DNA from: an endosymbiont of Escarpia spicata
GTDB taxonomy: Bacteria > Pseudomonadota > Gammaproteobacteria > Chromatiales > Chromatiaceae
Assembly: GCA_003349915.1 (NCBI GenBank)
Contig: QFXE01000008.1
Location: 62,001-126,000 of the forward strand
Direction of reading: 5' to 3'
DNA: 64,000 bases
Below, piece after piece: positions 17,854-26,448 of the stretch. Positions within the stretch are counted from its first letter, which is position 1, and every line of letters starts with the position of its first letter. A program made the translations under genes and the position numbers. The notes under the pieces are model-generated. The model was not told where the DNA came from. It did not search any database and worked only from the letters and a program-made list of their open reading frames with translations.

Positions 17854-17973
17854 GGTTTTCCTGGAGTTCATTGTCACGGATTTGACCGCAGGTCTGGCGC
17901 TTGGTTCGTGAGGAAAGAGCTGATGCCAATAATGTTCGTATTGTCAAAGACTTATCAGCGACCTTAACAAGCA

Positions 17974-18058
17974 GTAGGTCGTGTTAGCGCAGCGTAACAC
18001 GACAATAATGGTGCAAATTGTTGGGTTACGGCCAAAAAGACGGCCTAACCCAACCTAC
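17974..18058. repeat. Palindromic intergenic repeat, family A
   Basis: Bounded by GTAGG and CCTAC. The left arm is GTCGTGTTA...TAACACGAC and the right arm TTGGGTTACGGCC...GGCCTAACCCAA. It is the mirror copy of 11457-11542. Confidence 0.88.
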
Positions 18059-18133
18059 CCTAGCGTTCGATTGTTGGCGCTTTGTGCTTTAAGTAAATGA
18101 CATTCGTGGCTGATACTATCATGCCAAGGCAGG

Positions 18134-19084
18134 TCATGCGGCAAACCGCGTGGCCAGCATCCAGGTGCTGGCACCGCCGAGGAGGAAAAAGCCCGCGATG
18201 AAACCGAAGGCAAAACGGCGGTAGTGTTTGACGAGAGTAAATTCTGCGCTGGAGGAGATAAGGAAGGGGCGGCTGGAGTCGGGCCGGCTCAGGGTGTGCA
18301 GGGATTGTTGATCCTCTTGTACCTGTTCACTGGCGACCTCGCGTTCTGCCTTGCGGCGGGCCGATTCCCACTCATCCATGTCGATCTCGCCATTGCCGTC
18401 CCGGTCGAAACGTGCGAGTAATCCGGCACGGTCCTGCTTCCACTGGCGCAGGCGCTCACGCACCATATCCTGTCGCATGGCCAGCCAGTTGGCTTCGCCT
18501 ATGGATTTGAACAGACCGATGGCATAGAGCGGATCGCCAGGGTAGATGGTCTCCTCGGTATAACGGTAGTGGCTGCCCATGCGGTAGCTGCGGATGTTAA
18601 GTTGAAGTCCGAAGAGGGTAGTTGAACTGTTGTAATCAAGTCCTCCCGTCGCAGGCCCGGTTTGAGGCAGGCTGTTGCTGCCGTACCAGACATTCTTTTC
18701 GCTGGGTGTGACATCGGCGCCATCTGGGTCGACGATACACTCGCCGCTCTCATCTTTGAGCAGAAACAGTCCCTCGCTGCCACCCTGGCGAACGGTGCGC
18801 CACCCCTTCTCTCCCTTGCGTTCGATCTTGAAACGGAACCAGCAGCATGGGCTGTGGGTGAGCGGGGTGATGATGGGCTCCCCTTTCATTGCCGCTGCTT
18901 TTCCGTTTAGCTCCACATAACCCTGATGGGCTGAACGGATGCGAGAGGTGGGGGTGTCCTCGATGACCCGGGCGCGTATCAGGTTCCGGAACGAGAAGAA
19001 GAGTGCGGTGAGGCTCAGCAGGGATAGTGCACCGGCCCAGACCGAGAACTCCAGGGTCGACATGGCAAGCAGATCGGCGGACAT
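18134..19084 (-). CDS. Membrane-anchored GIDE-domain protein with EF-hand
   Basis: 316 residues. An N-terminal helix (about 13-32) precedes a GIDE-like region (about 50-195) with GYVELNGKAAAMKGEPIITPLTHSPCCWFRFKIE. A canonical EF-hand loop DRDGNGEIDMDE lies at 227-238, followed by an acidic/Gln stretch and a C-terminal helix (about 292-312). The GIDE fold is shared with the mitochondrial ligase MUL1, but there is no RING domain here, so ligase activity is not expected. The EF-hand residues at positions 1, 3, 5, 9 and 12 are all present, so calcium binding is likely. It lies five bases after lemA; prokaryotic LemA-GIDE pairs are known. Confidence 0.85.
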   Translation of the reverse strand: MSADLLAMSTLEFSVWAGALSLLSLTALFFSFRNLIRARVIEDTPTSRIRSAHQGYVELNGKAAAMKGEPIITPLTHSPCCWFRFKIERKGEKGWRTVRQGGSEGLFLLKDESGECIVDPDGADVTPSEKNVWYGSNSLPQTGPATGGLDYNSSTTLFGLQLNIRSYRMGSHYRYTEETIYPGDPLYAIGLFKSIGEANWLAMRQDMVRERLRQWKQDRAGLLARFDRDGNGEIDMDEWESARRKAEREVASEQVQEDQQSLHTLSRPDSSRPFLISSSAEFTLVKHYRRFAFGFIAGFFLLGGASTWMLATRFAA

Positions 19085-19089
19085 TCCGT

Positions 19090-19662
19090 TCAGCCGAACA
19101 GGGTGCCGACATTTACGTCCCTGGTCTCCTCCTCGTCAAACTCAAGCAGTTCCGCCGCCTTGAAATTGAAACGACTGGCCAGCAGAATGTCGGGAAACTG
19201 CTCGATGCGTACATTGTTGTTGTTGACGCTCTCATTGTAGAACTCCCGCCGGTCGGCGATGCTGTTCTCCAGGCCGGTGATGCGGGACTGGAGATGCAGA
19301 AAGTTGTCGTTGGCCTTCAGGTCGGGGTAGTTCTCCGCCACGGCAAAGAGATTGCCGAGACCGAGGCGTAGCGCGCTCTCAGCGTTGCCGACTGCCCCAA
19401 TGTCCCCCTGTTGGCGGGCGCTGGCAACGGCGGAGCGGGCCAGCATCACCCGTTCCAGGGTCTCCTGTTCAAACTTCATGTACTGCTTGCAGGTCTCCAC
19501 CAGTTTAGGCAGTTCGTCATGGCGCTGCTTCAACAGTACATCGATATTCGACCAGGCCTGGGTTACGCTATGCTTGAGCCGCACCAGATTGTTGTAGATC
19601 ATTATTCCGTAGATGAGCGTGGCGATCGCCATGCCGGCAAGCACAAACAGTACAATTTCCAT
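19090..19662 (-). CDS. lemA: LemA family protein
   Basis: 190 residues with an N-terminal helix (about 4-24), then the LemA signature NNLVRLKHSVTQAWSNIDV, LLKQRHDELPKLVETCKQYM, NLFAVAENYPDLKANDNF and ENSIADRREFYNESVNNNN. LemA proteins are membrane-anchored helical bundles whose role is poorly defined. The next gene, with a GIDE/EF-hand protein, is co-directional and nearly contiguous, suggesting a two-protein membrane complex. Confidence 0.94.
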   Translation of the reverse strand: MEIVLFVLAGMAIATLIYGIMIYNNLVRLKHSVTQAWSNIDVLLKQRHDELPKLVETCKQYMKFEQETLERVMLARSAVASARQQGDIGAVGNAESALRLGLGNLFAVAENYPDLKANDNFLHLQSRITGLENSIADRREFYNESVNNNNVRIEQFPDILLASRFNFKAAELLEFDEEETRDVNVGTLFG

Positions 19663-19677
19663 TATTCAACTCCGCAT

Positions 19678-20217
19678 ATGTCCAATATCCGACCCTTTGA
19701 ATCTAGCATGCCACAGGTTGCCACTGATGCCTGGATCGATGAAACCGCCGTCGTGATCGGCAATGTGAGCATCGGTTCTCACTCTTCAGTCTGGCCCATG
19801 ACCGTTATTCGCGGCGATGTGCATGCGATTCGCATCGGCAGTGAGAGCAATGTGCAGGACGGTTGTGTGCTGCATGTCTCTCACGACAGCAAGTACAAGC
19901 CGGGTGGCTCACCGTTGATCCTGGGTGACTGGGTCACGGTGGGGCACAAGGCGGTGCTGCACGGCTGTAATATTGCCGATAGTTGTTTTATCGGCATGGG
20001 GTGCACTATTCTTGATGGTGCCGTGTTGGAATCGCGCGCCATGCTGGGCGCCGGCTCACTGGTAACCTCCGGAAAGCACCTCGAAGGGGGCTATCTCTGG
20101 GTGGGAACGCCTGCCAGACGGGTGCGCCCCCTCAGTGACCAGGAGTTGGAATATCTCGACTATTCTGCGGCACACTATGTGCGATTGATGAAGAGACATG
20201 CGGGGAGGGACAAATGA
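19678..20217 (+). CDS. Gamma-class carbonic anhydrase family protein
   Basis: 179 residues from ATG 19678, divergent from lemA with only 15 bases between them. It is a left-handed beta-helix built of hexapeptide repeats (VVIGNV-SIGSHS-SVWPMT-VIRGDV and so on). Metal-site histidines are seen in LHVSHDS and in TVGHKAVLHGC, with Arg and Asp of IRGDV and Gln of NVQDGCV. This is the YrdA/PaaY/CaiE-type subfamily; some members are active zinc or iron carbonic anhydrases. Activity cannot be decided from sequence. A repeat block follows. Confidence 0.92.
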   Translation: MSNIRPFESSMPQVATDAWIDETAVVIGNVSIGSHSSVWPMTVIRGDVHAIRIGSESNVQDGCVLHVSHDSKYKPGGSPLILGDWVTVGHKAVLHGCNIADSCFIGMGCTILDGAVLESRAMLGAGSLVTSGKHLEGGYLWVGTPARRVRPLSDQELEYLDYSAAHYVRLMKRHAGRDK

Positions 20218-20220
20218 GGT

Positions 20221-20349
20221 GTAGGCCGGTTCAAGCGTAGCGGAACCGGCAACCCGTTGAGCTATCCATCCAGTATAAGCCGCAATCATGGTGCACATGG
20301 CGCACCCTACGTTCGTCATGCCAACCATCACCGCGAACTCCAAAACTTG
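20221..20349. repeat. Composite intergenic repeat, families C and B
   Basis: 20221-20251 is a hairpin GTAGGCCGGTTCAAGCG...CGGAACCGGC (family C). 20270-20349 holds one half of family B: GGTGCACATGGCGCACCCTAC followed by the conserved tail CATGCC-ACCATCACC...ACTCCAAAACTT (20317-20348), which recurs at 33543-33574 and, in weaker form, at 23543-23571. Confidence 0.8.
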
Positions 20350-20386
20350 AGTTATCTAATACGGACGATTAATCGAAGGAAGGGAA

Positions 20387-20701
20387 ATGGACGTGTTTAT
20401 CGGGAATCTGCCGGCGGAAGCCAAGTTGCTGGAGATACAGGATCTGCTGGGCGGCCAGTCGGTGCATACTCGCTTTGAGCGCCGCATGGGACGCGACTGC
20501 TTCGACAAGGATTATCACTACTTCATCGTCTTCACCTCATCGGACAATGAGGGTTTGGCCTTGATCGATTCGCTGAACGGTAAAATCTTCGATGGCTGCC
20601 GCCTCACCGTCCGCGAGTTTATCAAGCGCGCCGATTGTAATGCTCCGGCTCGGGATTGGGATCGTCGGGAACGCCGCTTTAACCGCGCAACATCCGAATA
20701 A
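20387..20701 (+). CDS. RRM-type RNA-binding protein
   Basis: 104 residues with one RNA-recognition motif. RNP2 is VFIGNLP (residues 3-9), the RNP1 region reads KDYHYFIVFT, and a LIDSLNGKIFDGCRLTVREF end follows, then a basic Arg-rich tail. Such single-RRM proteins are found in cyanobacteria and many proteobacteria; their RNA targets are mostly unknown. The RNP1 region lacks the usual KGFGFVEF consensus, with HYFIVF in its place. AAGGGAA precedes the ATG. Its last 23 bases overlap the end of convergent aroE. Confidence 0.85.
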   Translation: MDVFIGNLPAEAKLLEIQDLLGGQSVHTRFERRMGRDCFDKDYHYFIVFTSSDNEGLALIDSLNGKIFDGCRLTVREFIKRADCNAPARDWDRRERRFNRATSE

Positions 20702-21494
20702 CCGGAACGGTATCAGGCAGGATCTCACGCCACAGCCGGAAGGATTCGGCCGCCTGCTCCACCAGCATGCCCAGACCATCCAGCGCCCGGGCAGCATGAC
20801 GCTCCCGCGCCCATTTTTGAAATGCTGTGGGTCCATCCCCGTACATCATGTCATAACACCAGCCGCCTTTTGTCAGTACGCCTTCGGGGATCTTCGGCAC
20901 CTCTCCACCAAGACCTGCGGCGGTGCCGTTGATGATCAGATCGAACTGCATACCCTCAAGTTCCTCCAGTCCACAGCCTGCCACCGGACCGAAGCCGCTG
21001 AGGCCTGTGGCCAACGAGTAGGCCTTGGCGGCGGTGCGATTGGCGATGATGAGCCGCTTGGGCTGTTCTTCGAGCAGGGGGCGCACCACGCCACGGACCG
21101 CGCCACCGGCGCCGAGTATCAGCACCCGCTTTCCTTTGAAGCGAAAACCGTGGTTGATGGTAAGGTCGCGCACCAGGCCGATGCCATCGGTATTGTCGCC
21201 CCTCAATTTGCCGTTTTCGAGCCGGATCAGGGTATTGACCGCGCCTGCAGTGTGGGCCCGCTTGCTGAGTTCATCCGCCAGACGCCATGCCGTCTCTTTG
21301 AACGGCACGGTAATATTGAGCCCCTGGCCACCATCCCTGAGAAAACGTGCCACGTCGCCCTCGAAGTCGTCGAGGTTGCCGAGCAGGCGGGTGTATTCGA
21401 TGGACTCCCCGGTTTGTTCCGCAAAAGCGGCGTGGATCAGCGGGGATTTGCTGTGTTCGATGGGGTTGCCGATGACGGCGTAGCTGTCGGTCAT
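20679..21494 (-). CDS. aroE: Shikimate 5-dehydrogenase
   Basis: 271 residues. The N-terminal substrate domain has SKSPLIHAAFAEQTG and NITVPFKE with the catalytic Lys, plus NTLIRLENGKLRGDNTDGIG with the catalytic Asp. The NADP domain has GAGGAVRGV and ANRTAAKA (Arg for the 2'-phosphate). It reduces 3-dehydroshikimate to shikimate in aromatic amino-acid synthesis. The gene lies six bases after hemB on the same strand, so the two are probably one transcript. It overlaps the RRM gene tail to tail. Confidence 0.96.
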   Translation of the reverse strand: MTDSYAVIGNPIEHSKSPLIHAAFAEQTGESIEYTRLLGNLDDFEGDVARFLRDGGQGLNITVPFKETAWRLADELSKRAHTAGAVNTLIRLENGKLRGDNTDGIGLVRDLTINHGFRFKGKRVLILGAGGAVRGVVRPLLEEQPKRLIIANRTAAKAYSLATGLSGFGPVAGCGLEELEGMQFDLIINGTAAGLGGEVPKIPEGVLTKGGWCYDMMYGDGPTAFQKWARERHAARALDGLGMLVEQAAESFRLWREILPDTVPVIRMLRG

Positions 21495-21500
21495 GGGTGA

Positions 21501-22589
<1,089 letters not shown>

Positions 22590-22667
22590 TTAACCTGGTG
22601 ACTGTTTTTTAGGACGGAAAAACACCGTTTGAACGATTCTTCCATACGCAGTGAGGCAGTACCCGTC

Positions 22668-23042
22668 ATGGAACAGCAGAACAAATCCCCCCATATTTTT
22701 ATCGTGGAAGAGGCGACCTTCGAAAAGAGGGTGATTCAGGCCTCTGCAGAGCTGCCTGTCATGGTGGATTTCTGGGCGGAGTGGTGTTCGCCCTGTCTAT
22801 CCCTTGCGCCAGCGCTGGAGAGGGTGATCGAAGAACTGGATGGGGCTGTGCAACTGGCCAAGGTGGAAGTGGATGACAATATGCGTCTGGCAGGCCACTA
22901 CCGTCTACGCGGATTCCCGACGGTGATCCTGTTCCATCACGGGGAAGAGTTGGGACGTTTTCATGGTTCCCGCGCCAGCCACTGGTTACGGGAGTGGATA
23001 GAAGAGCATCTGCCCGACTATCTGGCCAGTCGGGCTGTGTAA
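22668..23042 (+). CDS. Thioredoxin-domain protein with a WCSPC active site
   Basis: About 124 residues from ATG 22668; a TTG at 22629 would add 13. A single thioredoxin fold with VMVDFWAEWCSPCLSLAPALE and the cis-Pro in RGFPTVILFHHGEELGRFHG. The active site is Cys-Ser-Pro-Cys instead of the usual Cys-Gly-Pro-Cys, which is expected to change redox potential. There is no signal peptide, so it acts in the cytosol. It is divergent from hemB. It could be a specialised thioredoxin or a CnoX-like holdase without the TPR part. Confidence 0.88.
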   Translation: MEQQNKSPHIFIVEEATFEKRVIQASAELPVMVDFWAEWCSPCLSLAPALERVIEELDGAVQLAKVEVDDNMRLAGHYRLRGFPTVILFHHGEELGRFHGSRASHWLREWIEEHLPDYLASRAV

Positions 23043-23046
23043 CAAT

Positions 23047-23133
23047 GTAGGCTGGATCAAGCGAAGCGGATGCGGCGTAAAGCTTTTGTTCGTTGCGCAT
23101 TTTGCCCGATCCGCTGCGCTTGATCAGGCCTAC
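23047..23133. repeat. Palindromic intergenic repeat, family C
   Basis: Bounded by GTAGGC and GCCTAC. GGATCAAGCGaAGCGGAT on the left answers ATCCGCTGCGCTTGATC on the right. It lies just after the thioredoxin-like gene and has no T-run. Confidence 0.82.
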
Positions 23134-23256
23134 GGGGTTTTGGAGGTACGATTCGCCAAAAGATAAGAATTAAACGAATGATGTTTGGTGGTCTGCTGCC
23201 GGGATAGAACAGTTGTTCATGAAAAAATATAATAAAAACAGATAGATGTGTGGTGT

Positions 23257-23406
23257 GGACGACAAATGGATGATTGAAAAAAATATCTAAAGAATTCCGC
23301 AGGGGCGTCGATACATTAAGTAACGGACGACAAATGAATTCGATCCTCCTCCGGCGCTGAAAAATGCGCTGTTTAGGCCCACCCCTTCCCCGGGTGGGTT
23401 TTTTTT
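23257..23406 (+). ncRNA. Possible small RNA ending in an intrinsic terminator
   Basis: The region has no open frame worth calling but holds a small GCGC/GCGC hairpin (23354-23369) and then a strong intrinsic terminator on the plus strand. A 12-base direct repeat, GGACGACAAATG, occurs at 23257-23268 and 23325-23336. The nearest upstream plus-strand gene ends 336 bases earlier, so either this is its long 3' end or an independent small RNA starts in between. I could not place a convincing promoter. Confidence 0.35.
23378..23406 (+). terminator. Strong intrinsic terminator
   Basis: A 7-bp GC stem, CCCACCC (23378-23384) with GGGTGGG (23392-23398), followed by eight Ts. On the minus strand the T-run would come first, so it works for plus-strand transcripts only. 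Confidence 0.88.
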
Positions 23407-23494
23407 ATGTTTGATTACCCGTAAGGTTCAGCCATGATCAGGCAGTGATTATTTGCGGACGAATCTCTTTCCCGGTTGTGGCTGGACTTATTCT

Positions 23495-23575
23495 GGTGCG
23501 CTGGGCGCACCCTACGCCGTCATACTTTGAGAAGCCACGCTCCATGCCGGTCATCATGGCGAACGCTGAAATTTA
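23495..23575. repeat. Intergenic repeat, family B (half copy)
   Basis: GGTGCGCTGGGCGCACCCTAC followed by the family tail CATGCCGGTCATCATGGCGAAC (23543 on). It lies just beyond the stop of the GGDEF-EAL gene. It is related to 20270-20349, 33449-33575 and 57692-57748. Confidence 0.75.
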
Positions 23576-23586
23576 AGCAGACAAGT

Positions 23587-26430
23587 CTATTCTGGAAGGA
23601 GTTCCGGTAGAGGTTTGCCGATATGGAAACCTTGTGCGTAGTCAACTCCCAGATCCGCCAGCAGCTGCAGGGTGGCTTCATCCTCGACAAACTCGGCGAT
23701 AGTCTGCTTGCCGAAACCTTTGGCAACCTCGGAGAGTGCCTTGACGAAGATCTGATCCTCCTTATTGGAGGCGAGTTGCTGGATAAAGGAGCCGTCGATC
23801 TTCACATAATCCACCGGCAGCTGCTTTAGGTAGAAGAAGGATGAGAAACCGACGCCGAAGTCATCCAGTGCAAAACGGCAGCCGAGCGCCTTGATTTGCT
23901 CCATCAATTGTTTTGCCGCAGTGATGCTGGAGACTGCGGCGGTTTCAGTGACTTCGAATACCAGACTGCCGGGGTCGACTTTGTGTTTCGCCAGCTGTTT
24001 CTTCAGATAGGGCAGCAACCGGGGATCGTCCACCACCATGCCTGAGAGGTTGACGGAGAAGGTGATGTTGCGTTGTGACTGCTGCAGTTGCTCAAGCCGC
24101 TTGATGGCTTTCTTGAGAATCAACCGGTCGAGTTTGTGGATCAGTCCAGTGGTTTCCGCAATCGGAATGAACAGTCCTGGAGGGATCAGGGAGCCATCCT
24201 TCTCCAGCATGCGAACCAGTACCTCGTAGTGTGAGATGCGGCCATCGCTGATCTGCTGGATCGGTTGAAAGTGGAGAACAAAGCTCTCTAGCAACAGCGC
24301 CTGTTCGATCTGCTCTTTGATTTGGATCTTGGTTTCAATTTGCTCGCGGATGTTTTCGTCTACAGAGAAGAGGTGCCAGTTGTCACGTCCGGCATCCTTG
24401 GCCTGATACATTGCAAGGTCTGCATTGGCCATCAGGTCGGGAACAGTAATGCCGTGGAGTGGGTAGAGTACGATGCCGATGCTGGCGGAGATTTTATGCT
24501 TGTTGCCACGGACCGGCATCTCGACTCTGCTGAGTTCCTCCTGGATCTTTTGTGCCACGCCGATGGCCTCTTCCTTACTTGTTTCCCGCAGGGCCAGTGC
24601 GAACTCATCGCCGCCGAGCCGAGCCAACAGATCTGATTCCCGGGTCACCGCATGTAATCGTTCAGCCACCACTCTGAGCAGTGCATCACCTGCCTGATGG
24701 CCGCTGGTATCGTTGATATCCTTGAACTGGTCGAGGTCGAAATAGAGCAGTGCGGAGGTGTGGCCGTAGCGCTTTGCCGCCTGCAGCATCGCTTCGAACT
24801 CGATATGAAAACGACGCCGGTTGAACAGCTCCGTCATGGGGTCATGGTCGGCCAGCCAGGCCAGGTTCTCTTCAGCCTGTTGGCGTTCGGTAATATCGAT
24901 GCCTGCCGACAGGACTGCTGGGTCATCCTCTCTCGTGACATCAAGCCGTGCATGGAACCAGGAGATTGTGCGGATTTCTCCCACTGCGGTAACTATGTCG
25001 CAGTCATGATGGTAGAGATCCAGGCTGGCATTACGCAGCTGAAAGAGTTTTACGATGGTCTCCGGGTCAAGGTTCTTGGGGTGAAGCAACTGGTCAAAGT
25101 GGAGCGCAGGATGAGTTTCCAGATCGTAGGCGGTCAATTGACTTGCAAAATGGTTGATGCTGTTTATCTGGCCGTCTGTGCGCTGGGTGATGATAATGAT
25201 CTGGGCAGTATCCATCAGGCCCTGCACGAAGTCGCGCTGTTGGGCCAGTTCACTGGTGCGTTGCAGCAGGTGGCGGGTGCGGTTGTTTATCTCCGACTGC
25301 AGGGCCTCCAGTTGGAAGACTAGTGTTTCCGTTGTCTCTCCGAGTCGATCTATCTCATCATGAGAGAATGATTCATTTGTGGTTGACTTCAGTGACGAAC
25401 GGGCTTGGCCATAGTCCTGTTTTGCCAGCAACGGCAGGGTGGTTGACACCCTTTGCAGCCGTGCCATGGGTCCCCATAACAGCATCAGGAGCAGCAGCTC
25501 GGTTAGCAGAATCCCGGCGACACCGGCAGTGATGTTGCTACGGAAGGCACTCTCCATTGTCTGTATATGCCCCGAAATGTCTTCGATAATCAGCAGGTGT
25601 GCCGGCGTGTCGGTTTTGTCATTGGTCAGTGGAAAGGCTGTGATTTCCAGGGTCTTGTCTTCCAGCTGTAGCTGTTCGCTTTGGGAGAGGTCGGTGAAAG
25701 GCAGTTGCTCTGCTGCCCTGGTCAGGCGTTGCAAACTGGCGTGAGCGCCGGAGAGTGCCGTTACCCGCATCTCCCAAGGCGAGAGAAAACCTTTGGAAGC
25801 TGCATTGCCTGATTGGTCTCTGACCAGGACAGCGATACCGGCATCTGTGATCCGTTGCAGTCTGACCACCGTGTCTGCGACCAGTTCGCCCACGACCAAT
25901 ACGCCGGCCATGCTGTGGCCCTGCAACACAGGGACGGAGACATACTGTCGGCATTCACGTCGGCAGGCGAGTGCGCTGGCAGGTTCTTCGTTCTCTATGA
26001 CGTGATCGATCAGGGTGTGGCTCAGCGTTGGGCCGATGTTGCGCCCCCAGGTAAACAGCGGTGCAGCCGCCTTTGAAAAATAGTGGATGGTATCCACCCC
26101 CCACTCAATCTGTAGCAGGTCGCCGTGTTCCTTAACAATAGCGCTGATGTGCTGCGCAAGATCCAGGTCATCTTCTGTATCGATGTCAAGCTCGGGTATC
26201 AGACCGGCTATGCCGAGAAGCCTTGAATAGGTTCCCTGCACCAATCCGTCAACTTCCCTGGCGCGTTGTTCCCGGACCTCTGTGCGTTGTAATTCGAGTT
26301 GTTCCTTCTGTTTCAGATAAGCGATAGCCGTTAAAGAGACGTTGATGAGGACCAATAAGAGACTAAGCAGAACCAACAGCTTCCACTTAAGACTGATAAA
26401 ACGAGTTTTACGTTGCTGCTTGCTTGTCAT
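23587..26430 (-). CDS. Membrane sensor with PAS, GGDEF and EAL domains
   Basis: 947 residues. A first helix (about 14-33), an extracytoplasmic sensor (about 35-310), a second helix (about 311-331), a linker and a PAS domain (about 415-530) are followed by GGDEF (about 545-700) and EAL (about 710-947). The cyclase site RLGGDEF is intact, with an RESD I-site five residues before it. The phosphodiesterase motif reads EVL rather than EAL, but the other catalytic residues are visible (SVNLS, FEVTETA, LDDFG, VKIDG, AEFVED, YAQGF). Both activities are possible. It lies 18 bases after a porin gene, which follows a PstS-like gene, so the operon probably senses something that enters through the porin. 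Confidence 0.9.
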   Translation of the reverse strand: MTSKQQRKTRFISLKWKLLVLLSLLLVLINVSLTAIAYLKQKEQLELQRTEVREQRAREVDGLVQGTYSRLLGIAGLIPELDIDTEDDLDLAQHISAIVKEHGDLLQIEWGVDTIHYFSKAAAPLFTWGRNIGPTLSHTLIDHVIENEEPASALACRRECRQYVSVPVLQGHSMAGVLVVGELVADTVVRLQRITDAGIAVLVRDQSGNAASKGFLSPWEMRVTALSGAHASLQRLTRAAEQLPFTDLSQSEQLQLEDKTLEITAFPLTNDKTDTPAHLLIIEDISGHIQTMESAFRSNITAGVAGILLTELLLLMLLWGPMARLQRVSTTLPLLAKQDYGQARSSLKSTTNESFSHDEIDRLGETTETLVFQLEALQSEINNRTRHLLQRTSELAQQRDFVQGLMDTAQIIIITQRTDGQINSINHFASQLTAYDLETHPALHFDQLLHPKNLDPETIVKLFQLRNASLDLYHHDCDIVTAVGEIRTISWFHARLDVTREDDPAVLSAGIDITERQQAEENLAWLADHDPMTELFNRRRFHIEFEAMLQAAKRYGHTSALLYFDLDQFKDINDTSGHQAGDALLRVVAERLHAVTRESDLLARLGGDEFALALRETSKEEAIGVAQKIQEELSRVEMPVRGNKHKISASIGIVLYPLHGITVPDLMANADLAMYQAKDAGRDNWHLFSVDENIREQIETKIQIKEQIEQALLLESFVLHFQPIQQISDGRISHYEVLVRMLEKDGSLIPPGLFIPIAETTGLIHKLDRLILKKAIKRLEQLQQSQRNITFSVNLSGMVVDDPRLLPYLKKQLAKHKVDPGSLVFEVTETAAVSSITAAKQLMEQIKALGCRFALDDFGVGFSSFFYLKQLPVDYVKIDGSFIQQLASNKEDQIFVKALSEVAKGFGKQTIAEFVEDEATLQLLADLGVDYAQGFHIGKPLPELLPE

Positions 26431-26448
26431 GCGCCCGTATCTGCTGAA

